Shown piece by piece: positions 22,536 through 31,435 of a stretch of DNA of 64,000 nucleotides. The position numbers and the translations under genes are program-made. The notes beneath the pieces are model-generated. The model searched no databases and had not been told where the DNA came from. It worked only from the letters and a program-made list of their open reading frames with translations. The stretch lies in assembly GCF_009176645.1 (NCBI RefSeq), contig NZ_AP019007.1, positions 1,302,001-1,366,000 on the forward strand. Reading direction: 5' to 3'. Position 1 is the stretch's first letter. Each line of letters begins with the position of its first letter. Source of the stretch: Enterobacter oligotrophicus. Its GTDB lineage: Bacteria > Pseudomonadota > Gammaproteobacteria > Enterobacterales > Enterobacteriaceae.

Positions 22536-24425
22536 TTAATCAGCTCGCGGCCACATTTTAAGTGCGGCATTCCCTAGCAACGCACCACGGGAGAGAATTT
22601 GTTCCTCATCCCATCTGTCTTTAACGGTCAGAGGCACGTTCAAACGCAGGCTGGTATGGGCAAGAAAAGCATCGCGTTTCTTTAGAAAATCTGAGTGTTG
22701 GAGGGATCGATTCACGCTGAGGTTAAGTAACGTAAGATTTCCCAAAGTTGCAATTACTTGCTGCCGTTTCCGCACCAGTTCCTGATCAGGCGTCAGCTCC
22801 GCCCCTGCAAGAACTATCTGAGCAACCGCTGATGCTTCTGTATCCGTAACAGATTGCCCATTTTCGAGAGGCCAGTGAGAGAACCACTGTTGAGGCATAA
22901 GGTGATCGATATCAAGGCTGGAAAGTTTAGGAACATCTGGTTCCTCTGTTTTAACCTGACGGCGCAGTTCCCCTTCAAGCTCTGTCAGCATCATACGCAT
23001 CTTCGGCGTATCAAGCCTGCCAGGATAAAGCTGTGCGGTGATACAGGCATTAAGGAATTCTGAGTCAGTCGGCCAGCGAGAAGCCTCGCCATTCAGATTC
23101 TTAAGGCTGTAGCGTAGCTCAATACTGGAAACGGCAGTTTTAGCCAGGTGCCGTAAGACAGCCATGAATACGTTATTGTAGTTCTTAGGTGTCAGCCCAC
23201 ACACGGCTCTTCGTACAACATATGAGACTAGATCATTAAACATGATTGTCTTTTCGGTATCAGAGATATCAGTGACTGAAATCAGGAGCGCAAGAGGATG
23301 AATAGTCGTCACGTCATAGGCTGCAATACGACGGCCAAAGCGCGCGACAGGAGTCGTACCACTATCTCCGATCAGTTCTTTATATTGATTAGCATAGCGA
23401 GTGAGAAGCGCGACCTGCTGATCGGCGCGGCGCGCAGGCATATCCTTAGTCACAAAGTCCCGGAATTCATTGTAAAGGCGCGACAAATCCACCTCACTGC
23501 GTTTTTCAGCCTGTAGCGTGGCGTGAATTAACCATTCCAGTCGGGGTTTATAAATACGACCACGGCGTTGATTTTCAGTCCAGTAGGGATCTTCAAAAGG
23601 CTTCCAGTCATTCTCATACAACATCGCAGCATCAATATCGTCACTTACAGCGCGCATAAAGATGTAATTGCGAATGAGATCAGTTGCATGAAGTTCTGCC
23701 CCACGGCCATTTAACGTTTCAAAAATGATTTGAGCATCATCTCCTTCCTCCAGGGTGATGTTGATCATTTTGAGGTCAGTCAGGACTGCATTAACCAAAG
23801 CCTCTGCATTTGAGGCTACAGGGTGCCCTTCCGCGTTGATAAACTGAATAAAAGCGTCACTAAAGAACCATAATGCTTCCAGTGAGGGTGGGTGGCTGAA
23901 ATACTTACGCAGGGTCCCGTGTTGTGTGAAGTTTTCCGGATAGACCTCGCGAAGAGCTTCGACTGAGTCAACGTTGAGACTTTTAATAAAGTCTTTTTGA
24001 TCACGGAATGTCGGCCAAAGTTTGAAACGTTCAACGTCTACATTACGCATAGTCTCTTCGTTTATGTTGCGTAAACAAGGCAATACGATCTTCTCCAGGC
24101 CGGAAAGTCCTGTTGCCCGAAGAGCAAGACGGATGGAAGCAAGAACATACTGAAGTGTGGTGAGTCGCTGCTGGCCATCAATGATGTGTGACGTATCCAC
24201 CCCCAATAGGCTGTCTTTGGATTGTGGTTCGAGCACGATGGCCCCGAGGAAGTGAGGCGTTGGTTTTGTTTTAGAAAGTCTGCTCTCAGCCTTATCGATA
24301 ATATCTTCTAATAAAGCTGACCATTGGTCTCTTAGTGTCCATACATAGGCTCGTTGATAAAATGGAACGCAATACTGCCGACGATTCTGGAAGAGTTGAT
24401 TGACGGTAAGCGGCTCTGATTTCAT
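22536..24425 (-). CDS. DUF262/DUF1524 protein, GmrSD-like type IV restriction enzyme
   Basis: 629 aa, a single-chain GmrSD-like layout. The N-terminal DUF262 (ParB/Srx-like NTPase) has VPFYQRAYVW and the diagnostic DGQQR at residues 83-87 followed by LTTLQY. A helical middle region contains FETLNGRGAELHATDLIRNY. The C-terminal DUF1524 HNH-type nuclease has DIDHLMPQ near residue 505, then LGNLTLLN and a KKRDAF tail. GmrSD and BrxU enzymes cut DNA with modified (glucosylated or hydroxymethylated) cytosines, giving defence against T-even phages. All motifs are intact. The gene is preceded by a 655-bp region that separates it from the satellite integrase. Confidence 0.82.
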   Translation of the reverse strand: MKSEPLTVNQLFQNRRQYCVPFYQRAYVWTLRDQWSALLEDIIDKAESRLSKTKPTPHFLGAIVLEPQSKDSLLGVDTSHIIDGQQRLTTLQYVLASIRLALRATGLSGLEKIVLPCLRNINEETMRNVDVERFKLWPTFRDQKDFIKSLNVDSVEALREVYPENFTQHGTLRKYFSHPPSLEALWFFSDAFIQFINAEGHPVASNAEALVNAVLTDLKMINITLEEGDDAQIIFETLNGRGAELHATDLIRNYIFMRAVSDDIDAAMLYENDWKPFEDPYWTENQRRGRIYKPRLEWLIHATLQAEKRSEVDLSRLYNEFRDFVTKDMPARRADQQVALLTRYANQYKELIGDSGTTPVARFGRRIAAYDVTTIHPLALLISVTDISDTEKTIMFNDLVSYVVRRAVCGLTPKNYNNVFMAVLRHLAKTAVSSIELRYSLKNLNGEASRWPTDSEFLNACITAQLYPGRLDTPKMRMMLTELEGELRRQVKTEEPDVPKLSSLDIDHLMPQQWFSHWPLENGQSVTDTEASAVAQIVLAGAELTPDQELVRKRQQVIATLGNLTLLNLSVNRSLQHSDFLKKRDAFLAHTSLRLNVPLTVKDRWDEEQILSRGALLGNAALKMWPRAD

Positions 24426-24537
24426 GGGGTTCCTATAATAACGTTAAGTATTTTAAGAGCTTAAGAAACGTAAGGTTGCCACCACCTATTCAGGTAACAA
24501 GCTCCTGTAGAAGTCAGTTAAGATATCGAAGATTATT

Positions 24538-24587
24538 GGTAAGCGTAAAGTGATAGCCGCATTGACGGCTATCACTTTACGCTTACC
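24538..24587. repeat. perfect 21-bp inverted repeat
   Basis: GGTAAGCGTAAAGTGATAGCC at 24538-24558 and its exact reverse complement at 24567-24587 are separated by GCATTGAC. No T-run follows on either strand, so this is not a typical terminator. It lies 113 bp upstream of the GmrSD-like gene and before the integrase. It could be a regulatory hairpin, a recombination site or the residue of a transposable end. The rest of 24426-24900 holds no gene. Confidence 0.6.
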
Positions 24588-24932
24588 CTGTATCGCCGTC
24601 GATTATTAGTATGTATTTGATGAGCATGGTCTACAGGCCAGAAAATTCAAGAGAGTGAATTATCCGACAGAAACGTTCACTTGAAGAAACGAACGACAAG
24701 CCTATAGCGTCCACCAGAGCCTAAACTAGCACGGAAAATCCCGCTCCCAACAACCAACTTAAAAATCAAACAGATACAAAAATTCCTTCCATATCAACAT
24801 CATCGCTACTCTTTTTGTGCCTTCCCCTTCGCGCAAAAAATAAAAATCTCCCACAAAATCAATCACCTCCATCACCAATTACAAGGACGCCAGCCCACTT
24901 TTTAGTTGTTTAAAGTATACTGAAGTCTACTA

Positions 24933-24966
24933 AGCCCGCATGGAACCAGCCTTGCGGGCTTTTTTG
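24933..24966 (+). terminator. terminator upstream of the integrase (possible att-flanking host terminator)
   Basis: AGCCCGCA (24933-24940) pairs with TGCGGGCT (24953-24960), followed by TTTTTT. No plus-strand gene precedes it, so it probably belonged to a host gene used as the integration site. It resembles the terminator downstream of enterobacterial ssrA as remembered, but no tmRNA or tRNA 3' end could be identified beside it. Confidence 0.6.
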
Positions 24967-25011
24967 TGTCTGTCATTGTCCGAGAGCATCCAGCTAAATC
25001 TGGTGATTATC

Positions 25012-25059
25012 GGTACACGTTTAGGTACACGTTATACTGTGGTCCATTAAACGTGTACC
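25012..25059 (+). promoter_or_regulatory. repeat cluster in the integrase promoter
   Basis: GGTACACGTTT at 25012-25022 and GGTACACGTT at 25024-25033 are direct repeats; AACGTGTACC at 25050-25059 is the inverted copy. They lie 22-69 bp before the integrase ATG. Such sites fit arm-type integrase or excisionase binding and autoregulation, as in P4-like satellites. Confidence 0.5.
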
Positions 25060-25080
25060 AATTATTGAAGGGATCCAGAC

Positions 25081-26276
25081 ATGGCGCGCATCACACGCCC
25101 CCTCACTAACAACGAAATCCTTAAAGCGAAACCTCGGGAAAAAGACTTCACCCTTCATGATGGTGACGGCTTGTTCTTACTCATCAAAACCTCTGGTAAA
25201 AAGCTCTGGCGCTTCCGCTATCAACGTCCGGTCAGTGGCAGCCGAACCAATTTGAGTCTTGGCTCATACCCTACCCTTACTCTCGCAGCAGCTCGTAAGA
25301 TACGCGACCAGCACTTAACCGTGCTCGCACAAGGTATGGATCCGCAGCTGCAACAAGAGCAAGCATCAGAGCAACGTCAGATTGAGCTGGATAGCATTTC
25401 TCAACTGTGGCCACCAACTGGTTCAAAATGAAGAGCAAAAGCGTCACTGAAGACTATGCAAAAGATATTTGACGATCTTTAGATAAGGACGTGTTCCCTG
25501 CAATAGGCGCGATACCTGTTCAGGAAATTAAGGCCAGAACAATTGTTGAAGCATTAGAGCCAATCAAAGCGCGTGGTGCTCTGGAGACTGTTCGTCGTCT
25601 GGTACAGCGTATTAATGAGATTATGATTTACGCGGTAAATACCGGCCTGATTGACGCAAACCCAACTTCAGGAGTTGGAATGGCTTTTGAGAAGCCTAAA
25701 AAGCAAAATATGCCTACGCTTAGACCAGAAGAATTACCAAGTCTGATGCGTTCTTTGGTTATGTCAAATCTGTCTGTTCCTACTCGCTGTCTAATTGAGT
25801 GGCAACTCCTAACCCTTGTACGCCCTTCTGAAGCCTCCGGTACCCGGTGGGAAGAGATCGATCTCGACTCAAAACTCTGGACAATCCCCGCCGAACGAAT
25901 GAAAGCGAAGCGTGAAAATTTAATTCCTCTATCTCCTCAGGCGCTTTATATTCTTGAAATCATGGCCCCAATCAGTAAGCACCGTGATCATGTTTTTCCA
26001 AGTAGAAATGACCCTAAGAAAGCTATGAATAACCAGACGGCTAATGCTGCACTAAGAAGAGTTGGTTGGAATGGGAAGCTAGTTGCTCACGGCTTACGCT
26101 CGATAGCTAGCACGACGCTTAATGAAGAAGGATTTAATCCAGACGTCATTGAAGCAGCACTAGCTCATTCTGATAAAAATGAGGTACGAAGAGCATATAA
26201 TCGCTCTGTCTATTTACAACAAAGAGTAGAACTGATGCTGTGGTGGGGAAATTTTGTAGAAAATAAAAGAGGTTGA
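25081..26276 (+). pseudogene. int: P4-type tyrosine integrase, frameshifted and with a stop
   Basis: The DUF4102 N-terminus is typical (ARITRPLTNNEILKAKP, TLHDGDGLFLLIK, LGSYPTLTLAAARK). The frame then runs out after DSIS. Reading resumes one frame over as TVATNWFKMKSKSVTEDYAKDI, best explained by loss of one T near 25396-25400. An in-frame TGA at 25470-25472 stands where relatives have Trp (DIWRSL). From 25491 the catalytic domain is open to 26276 and retains its active-site residues: the first Arg (TLVRPSEASGTRW), HGLR, and AHSDKNEVRRAYNRS with the tyrosine. With two lesions the integrase is most likely inactive. Confidence 0.88.
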
Positions 26277-26409
26277 AGCAACCTCATCCCTTAGTGTGTG
26301 CATTGCTGCTCTTGAGCGTCATAGGGTAGGTCAGGTTACAAGTAACTTACCTACCGTAATCAGCCCTAGTATATCGAAAAATCGTGTAGGGCATATTGGT
26401 TGCTTCAAC
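26272..26409 (-). ncRNA. candidate DRT3 non-coding RNA with ACACAC tract
   Basis: On the minus strand, downstream of drt3b, a 138-nt segment is closed by a perfect 12-bp pairing of 26398-26409 with 26272-26283. Inside are three hairpins: 26363-26392 (GCCCTA/TAGGGC), 26325-26355 (GGTAGGT/ACCTACC with an inner GTTAC/GTAAC stem) and 26308-26317 (GCTC/GAGC). After these the RNA reads GCACACACUAAG (complement of 26292-26301). DRT3 systems are reported to use an ncRNA whose ACACAC tract templates poly(GT) synthesis, which this matches. The 3' arm overlaps the last codons of int on the other strand. The ends are estimates; expression has not been shown. Confidence 0.55.
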
Positions 26410-26423
26410 AACAAATTAGCAAT

Positions 26424-28375
26424 TCAATAGGCTTTTTTCAATTGTTTTTTTTCTAAGAAATTCAAAAGATCGACATTACTCCAGTCCACAAACCAAGGAT
26501 TTGCTACAGAATAACTGATAAAACCATCTATTTTTTCATTGTTAGGAGTAGCTTCTTGCAATTCTTTTAAAATTGACTTCAACCATATTTTTTCCATTTT
26601 AAATCAATGTACGGGCAAGACATAACATCCAAAAAGAGCATTGCCTTTTCACTATAATCCAAAATACTATCACTTGACATTAACTTGGAGTTAATAATGT
26701 CAATAACTTTACTCTTAAGTGCATTATAAATTTTTTTATTCTTTACAATATATAGACAGAACACTATATCAAAATAAGAATCAACTTCACTAAAAACATT
26801 CTCAACCAACTGTTTTGATAAATATCTTTCTTGATCTAGCTCACCTATAACATACATAATATTATATGCCTCGAGGCTAATTAGATTATCTATGGCTACT
26901 TTGCTATTATTAGCAGATTTAAGAAAGTCTTCAATTTCAAAATAAACATATGATGCAATAAGCTCACTGTATGCTGGTACTTTAGCCTTAAAATACCTGA
27001 GAGCCACGATAAGTATTGATGCCAATTTATATGATGAACTAACAGAAGGAGCAACTCTGAAAAAGAACAATGAAATATGGAGCAAAACATACATTGCATT
27101 ATATATATCTTTATCTTCGACTTGATTAACTGAAGAAGTTAATCTTTTAATTCTTTCAAAAATCGCCGACACAATATAAGAGGCAACCTCACCATATCCC
27201 GCATTATTTTCGGCACATATTATTTTGACCTCATCTATAAATTTGTCAGTTAACTTCCTATTATTATATATTGGCTTTGCGATTAATTTCATTTCATCAT
27301 CATACCCAATAAAAGATTCAATAAATAAATTCATTCTTTGATTGACATGATGTATAATTTTCGTTTTTGCTGTGATAAAAGGTCGAGTGTTTTTTGTTAC
27401 TTTACCCAAATTTATATGCATGTTATATTCATTCAGTTTATCAGTGTAAACCTTGTATATAATTTCGGCATTAGCTTCAATTTTAGCAAAAATAAATACA
27501 TCATCAACATAACGGCGAATATCATAATCGATACCCTTGCGTATCGATGGCTCAATATTATTTAATTTAAATTGAACATTTAAATCTATTTTTTGAAATA
27601 TAACCTCAGCAAATATTCGACTGATTTCTGGACCGATAATTACACCATGGGTCTCGTTAAAGTTGCAACGTTGCATTAACTTATCAAAAGCATCACCAAA
27701 GTTTAATGATTTATTAGCTAACATACCTTTAGTGAAAGTCTTGGTTTTTGCTGCCCAAGAAATTGAATGAGTATAGATACTATCAAAACATTTTGAAACA
27801 TCCAATGTATATAACGTATTATATTTACGCTCAAGGTCAATAAACTCATTAGACATAAAGAACTTATACAGGCGATCATATCCGTGATAGCCAAAATATG
27901 AAGAAGCATGCCGAGTCAATAGTTCATTTTTGTCGGTATCAACAGGCCCTCTCTTATATAAATTCTTATCTTCCAACAAGTTTTTATAATAATAAGTACT
28001 TGCAACCTTAACCGGTCGTCGAATAGAAAAATCACTACGGGAACAAAAATTGATCATCATTTGATTAAAATGGAGATAAAAATCTCGCATTTCAATATGA
28101 GATATGGGGTGTGGGAAGGCTAAACGTCGAAACTCCGTCTCATTTTTATTAATTTTAAAGACATAGGGAATCGTATACCTACCTTTCTTCTTTTCCCCTG
28201 GAATTATTCTTTGAATCAATGACTTAGCAGTATCATTGGCCGTTGGATATTTAACTACATTGTTATAAAAACCATTATTGGACACTATTATAGGTGTTTC
28301 ATAAGGTATAGTTTCAGTAACTAAAACCCTATTAAAATCTTTTTTATTAACTCTTACTTCCTTTTTTTTAGACAT
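26424..28375 (-). pseudogene. drt3b: DRT3 second reverse transcriptase (Drt3b, UG8-type), frameshifted near the C-terminus
   Basis: The open part codes 598 aa from ATG 28375. It is a reverse transcriptase with LDVSKCFDSIYTHS (first catalytic Asp) and RRYVDDVFIFAK (YVDD), plus GVIIGPEISRIFAE before it. It stops at 26579 after KWKKYG. In the neighbouring frame a sensible extension continues: IWLKSILKELQEATPNNEKI and on to LEKKQLKKAY, with stop at 26424. Adding one A to the A6 run (T6 at 26588-26593) joins them and gives 650 aa, about the usual Drt3b length. It overlaps drt3a by 8 bp. The catalytic core is unaffected, but the last 50 or so residues are lost. Confidence 0.78.
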
Positions 28376-29630
28376 ATTTCCAACACATTTGAATTTTCAT
28401 CATCTTTGAAGCGGAGTAATGAAAAAAATGACGTTTTTCATGGCCTCTAACAAAACTAATCTTAAGTAATCGATATTTTTTGCATTGGTTTAAGTTCGCA
28501 TGAAAATCAAAGAAAACCTTACCGCTAGATGATAATACAGCTTTTCTTAAAAATACATCCAGTTCAGCAAGGCGCTTGGAAGATTTAGCATCAATAAGAG
28601 GATAATTAAAATGAATGCCCGACAACCGTTTTAATACTCTATCTGAGTCTAAAACACTAAAGTTTGTGGACAGGAATTTTAGTCTTTCACATAGCAACTC
28701 AAAATCATTGGTTTTATTAAAATCAATAATCGAATAAATCACTCTGCTTTTTACTTTATTAGCCTTTGCATGTGCAAGATCAATTTCAATTACTCTATAG
28801 AATCCTCTTATGTTGCACTCTTCAATTTTATCTCCAACGCTAAAATCGCACCCTAAATATTCAAAGGATAACAATTTCTTGGAGGGTACCGTGTTTGTTT
28901 TTTTAGAAGATTTTGGAATCAGATCGCTAATATAATATTTCTTCCCTTCATTAAATTGCAATCCATTCGGAAGGATTGATTTTACATTCTCAACAAAAGC
29001 ATCACTATCTTCATAACCACTAGTGACAATAACGATATCATCTACATACCTAGCATAATAAAAAACGGAGTGGTCATCTTTCACTTGATTATCGAAATCA
29101 TACATTAGTAACTCTGCCAGGTATGCACTTATTGATAATCCTCTTGGTATTCCTTTCCCACCATTCAGATAGAACGAATAAAGAAATTCCTTTAGGAGTT
29201 GCTTTGTTTTAAGCTCTAACCGCTCCAATCCATCAATTTTATTGAATATATAGTTTTTATCGAAAGATTCATAAAATGAAGATACATCCAACCTGTATAT
29301 TTTATACTGTGAGCACTCTGATAAAAAAACACTTAATGTATCAACAATCTTTGTTCGAGAAGGTAATCTTAATTAATATAGTTTAGATAAATTTTTTTTA
29401 ATTTTCCTCAAGACCAATACATCAGCTAACTAATCGGCCCAATATACTGTTTTCCCTCTTAACACGGATGAGCGTAAATTATATCCCAAGAACCCATCCT
29501 TATATCTTTCAATAGCCGAGTTAATAGTCTTTTCTCGAACACTGTCTAGACATAATGCTCTATTTTTATGGAAATCCTCCGGCTTGAAGCATCGTGAGAG
29601 CGTGCGCGGATTGAAAGACTGATCATACAT
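28368..29630 (-). pseudogene. drt3a: DRT3 first reverse transcriptase (Drt3a, UG3-type), two nonsense codons
   Basis: One frame runs from ATG 29630 to 28368. The N-terminus MYDQSFNPRTLSRCF is characteristic of UG3-type RTs, and the core has LDVSSFYESFDKNYI, KGIPRGLSISAYLAEL and YARYVDDIVIV with the catalytic aspartates. Two stops interrupt it: TAG at 29430-29432 after KTVYWAD, and TAA at 29373-29375 after NLSKLY. The sequence between and after them (LADVLVLRKIKKNL, LRLPSRTKIVDTL) is normal RT sequence in the same frame. Each stop could arise from a lysine codon by one A to T change. Readthrough would give 420 codons. The RT core could only be made by internal initiation (ATG 29291), without the N-terminus. 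Confidence 0.82.
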
Positions 29631-29708
29631 ACAATCATCCTGACTTAAGTTTTATATAATATTAATATTGCCTCCGCGAAGAATTCCTTTCAAGTCTTTT
29701 GGCGCGCA

Positions 29709-29727
29709 ATGCTCTCCCCGCCACGCC
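29709..29727 (-). other. P2/P4-like cos site
   Basis: The minus strand reads GGCGTGGCGGGGAGAGCAT. It agrees at 16 of 19 positions with the P2/P4 cohesive-end sequence as I remember it (GGCGAGGCGGGGAAAGCAC). In P4 prophages cos lies just beyond psu on the int side, which is exactly its position here, between drt3a and psu. A GC-rich palindrome-like stretch surrounds it. The rest of 29631-29900 has no gene and presumably also holds the drt3a promoter (AT-rich 29640-29680). Confidence 0.6.
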
Positions 29728-29900
29728 TGCCCGCTTAAGGGGCCGCTTTTAATGCAGGTGCAAAGGTAGATTCAGGCCGCGCCGCGACGGGCGCTGGCAG
29801 GGAATGCAGGAACGGGAAAACGCATACAAAACCATGCACCTTATGGATGCATGGCTTATTTCGTCAAAAATAGCGGGATTTACGGGGATTTTTAGACAGG

Positions 29901-30468
29901 CTACTGTGCGGCCAGTCCGGCGCGTCGACGGGCGTAAATCATGTTCTGTGCAGGGGTGAATTTTTCACGATTATCATCCCGCGAAGGCGCGTCAGGCCTG
30001 TATCCGATGGCCGTTAAAATATCGTTATCCTGTGCAGAATAATTAATTTCATTTCCAGCGGTCAGCCAGACGGAAAGAGCTTCTCTCAGGTAAGAGGCTG
30101 AACGGTCAAGCGCGCGATTTTTTATCATCGCGGGCTGGTTTTTAATCCCCATCAGCTCCGGTGCCAGTGCGGCGGTCAGCTCTGCGCCGTTCTGCTGCAT
30201 AAAATCATGCAGCCGGTTACGGATGCTGATGCGCTGTACTTCCTCGTGCGAGAAGATGTAGCGACCGGCGGCCTGATTAACTTCCCACATTTTTTACGTC
30301 AATCAGGTCACGCAGCGTCTGTAATCTGCGGGAGCCTGATACGTTGTCATCCAGCAATAATGCCTGATATTCCTGCTCTGCGGCGGCCAGTTCGGTTTTA
30401 CGGTTCAGCCACGCGGTTTTGTTCGTCTGACAGGCGTCATAGGCCTGCTGTAAGGTCAGAGTGGTCAC
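29901..30468 (-). pseudogene. psu: P4 polarity suppression protein Psu, frameshifted
   Basis: The N-terminal part from 30468 reads TTLTLQQAYDACQTNKTAWL and ELAAAEQEYQALL, and the C-terminal part from 30290 reads VNQAAGRYIFSHEEVQRISI, ELMGIKNQPA, NYSAQDNDIL and REKFTPAQNMIYARRR. Both match P4 Psu in order. The junction lies in an A6 run near 30292-30297; one more A joins them (VKKMWEVNQ). Psu is a P4 capsid decoration protein that also inhibits Rho. The frameshift separates the N-terminal coiled region from the rest, so the protein is probably not made in full. Confidence 0.85.
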
Positions 30469-30484
30469 GGGTTGTCTCTCCTGA

Positions 30485-30721
30485 TTAATGGCGGAACGGC
30501 GAGCTGTAGCAGCCTTTTACCCGACCGGGGGCTGTCGGTACCGGCGCGGGTTTCTCATCGACGACCGGCGAACGTATCACTTCAAAGATGGACTCATGCG
30601 TTTTGAATGTCGCCGAGCAGTGCACATTCTGGCACTGCAGGTAACTCTCTTTGACGCTCTCAGACATATAGCGGCTGGTGCGAACGTGGGCCGCCGTGCG
30701 GCAGAAAGGGCATCGCATCAT
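30485..30721 (-). CDS. Ogr/Delta-type late transcription activator
   Basis: 78 aa with the Ogr zinc finger: MRCPFCRTAAHVRTSRYMS, then QCQNVHCSATFKTHESI, a CxxC...CxxxxC arrangement. P2 Ogr and P4 Delta activate late promoters of P2-like phages. P4 Delta is a tandem of two such domains, whereas this copy is single, like P2 Ogr. It overlaps the upstream sid-like gene by 4 bp and lies 17 bp before psu, the normal sid-delta-psu late operon order. Intact. Confidence 0.88.
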   Translation of the reverse strand: MMRCPFCRTAAHVRTSRYMSESVKESYLQCQNVHCSATFKTHESIFEVIRSPVVDEKPAPVPTAPGRVKGCYSSPFRH

Positions 30722-31209
30722 GACAGTAGCCCCCGTGCTTTCAGGTCAGCTTCACGTTCCCGCATTTTTTCCTGCCAGACTTTTCGCTGGCCGGGCGTGG
30801 CCGCAACGTCATGCTCCATATGTGGCAGCGTGGAGGCCGACAGCCCTGTTTTAAACAGCACCGGTTCATCGGTCAGACGGATATTGCAGCCCTTAACCGC
30901 CAGCTCAAGCCACGCTTTCACCTGCTGCATAACGGTCTGCTCCGGCTCAATATATCCCTGATGGCCGGTGATATTGGCTAGCGGGTTATTCAGAACCAGT
31001 ATGTTGAGTTTCATTGCCCTGACCAGTGCGCTACAGGTGTCACGCAGGGCGGTATTAAGCTCGTGCTCTGCGTACTGGCTTAGAACGCTGTGATGTGCCT
31101 GACGGTAATGGCAAAGCTCGCCACAAAACTCACTGACACCGAAATCAATTTGTTTGACGGTAATGGTTTGATTTTGCGAATCGCCCTCCTGGCACCACAG
31201 ACATTTCAC
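30718..31209 (-). CDS. sid: P4 size-determination protein Sid, C-terminal part with a different N-terminus
   Basis: 163 aa from a GTG at 31209. From about residue 35 the sequence follows P4 Sid: YRQAHHSVLSQYAEHELN, ALVRAMKLNILV, NPLANITGHQGY, TGLSASTLPHME and ELKARGLLS. P4 Sid is 244 aa, so about 120 N-terminal residues are missing. They are replaced by a short cysteine-containing segment (KCLWCQEGDSQ, EFCGELCHY). Sid forces P2 capsids to the small P4 size. The hybrid N-terminus may come from recombination at the truncated edge of the satellite. Another open frame overlaps its 5' end (31145-31342) and may belong to the donor sequence. Function is doubtful. Confidence 0.75.
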   Translation of the reverse strand: MKCLWCQEGDSQNQTITVKQIDFGVSEFCGELCHYRQAHHSVLSQYAEHELNTALRDTCSALVRAMKLNILVLNNPLANITGHQGYIEPEQTVMQQVKAWLELAVKGCNIRLTDEPVLFKTGLSASTLPHMEHDVAATPGQRKVWQEKMREREADLKARGLLS

Positions 31210-31407
31210 TGATTGTCTGGTCAGTCTGCGCTACCCAGTCCCCCGCCAGGGTGACGCGCACTGAAACTTCAGCACGCTGCTGCTGCAATTGCTCACCAGG
31301 CTTAAATCCGGAAGACTGGTTCCCCCCTTTCCTGAAACTCACCTGCGATTTTTCTTATAACCGTTTCACTGTGCATTAAGTGCTTAATTATAGTTGCAAT
31401 CATCAAA

Positions 31408-31435
31408 TGATATTAGTAATTATTATCATTAGCAT
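31408..31435 (+). promoter_or_regulatory. Fur-box-like site upstream of iroB
   Basis: TGATATTAGTAATTATTATC followed by ATTAGCAT resembles overlapping Fur 19-mer half-sites (GATAAT-type hexamers). It is the only AT-rich Fur-like sequence before iroB but lies 364 bp upstream of its start, so the transcript would have a long leader. That leader (31441-31798) holds no gene but a long imperfect hairpin (31625-31645 with 31661-31681). Confidence 0.55.

Noticed and set aside
24933..24966. 3' end of ssrA (tmRNA) or a tRNA as integration site beside int
   Set aside because: The terminator resembles that of ssrA, but no tmRNA or tRNA 3' sequence or CCA end could be read next to it, so no RNA gene is claimed.
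26325..26355. Terminator of the integrase gene
   Set aside because: The hairpin has no U-tract and lies inside the larger 12-bp-closed fold; it is better explained as part of the candidate ncRNA.
31145..31342. 65-aa frame overlapping the 5' end of the sid-like gene
   Set aside because: It overlaps a frame with clear Sid similarity and has no known domain; it is mentioned only as possible donor sequence.
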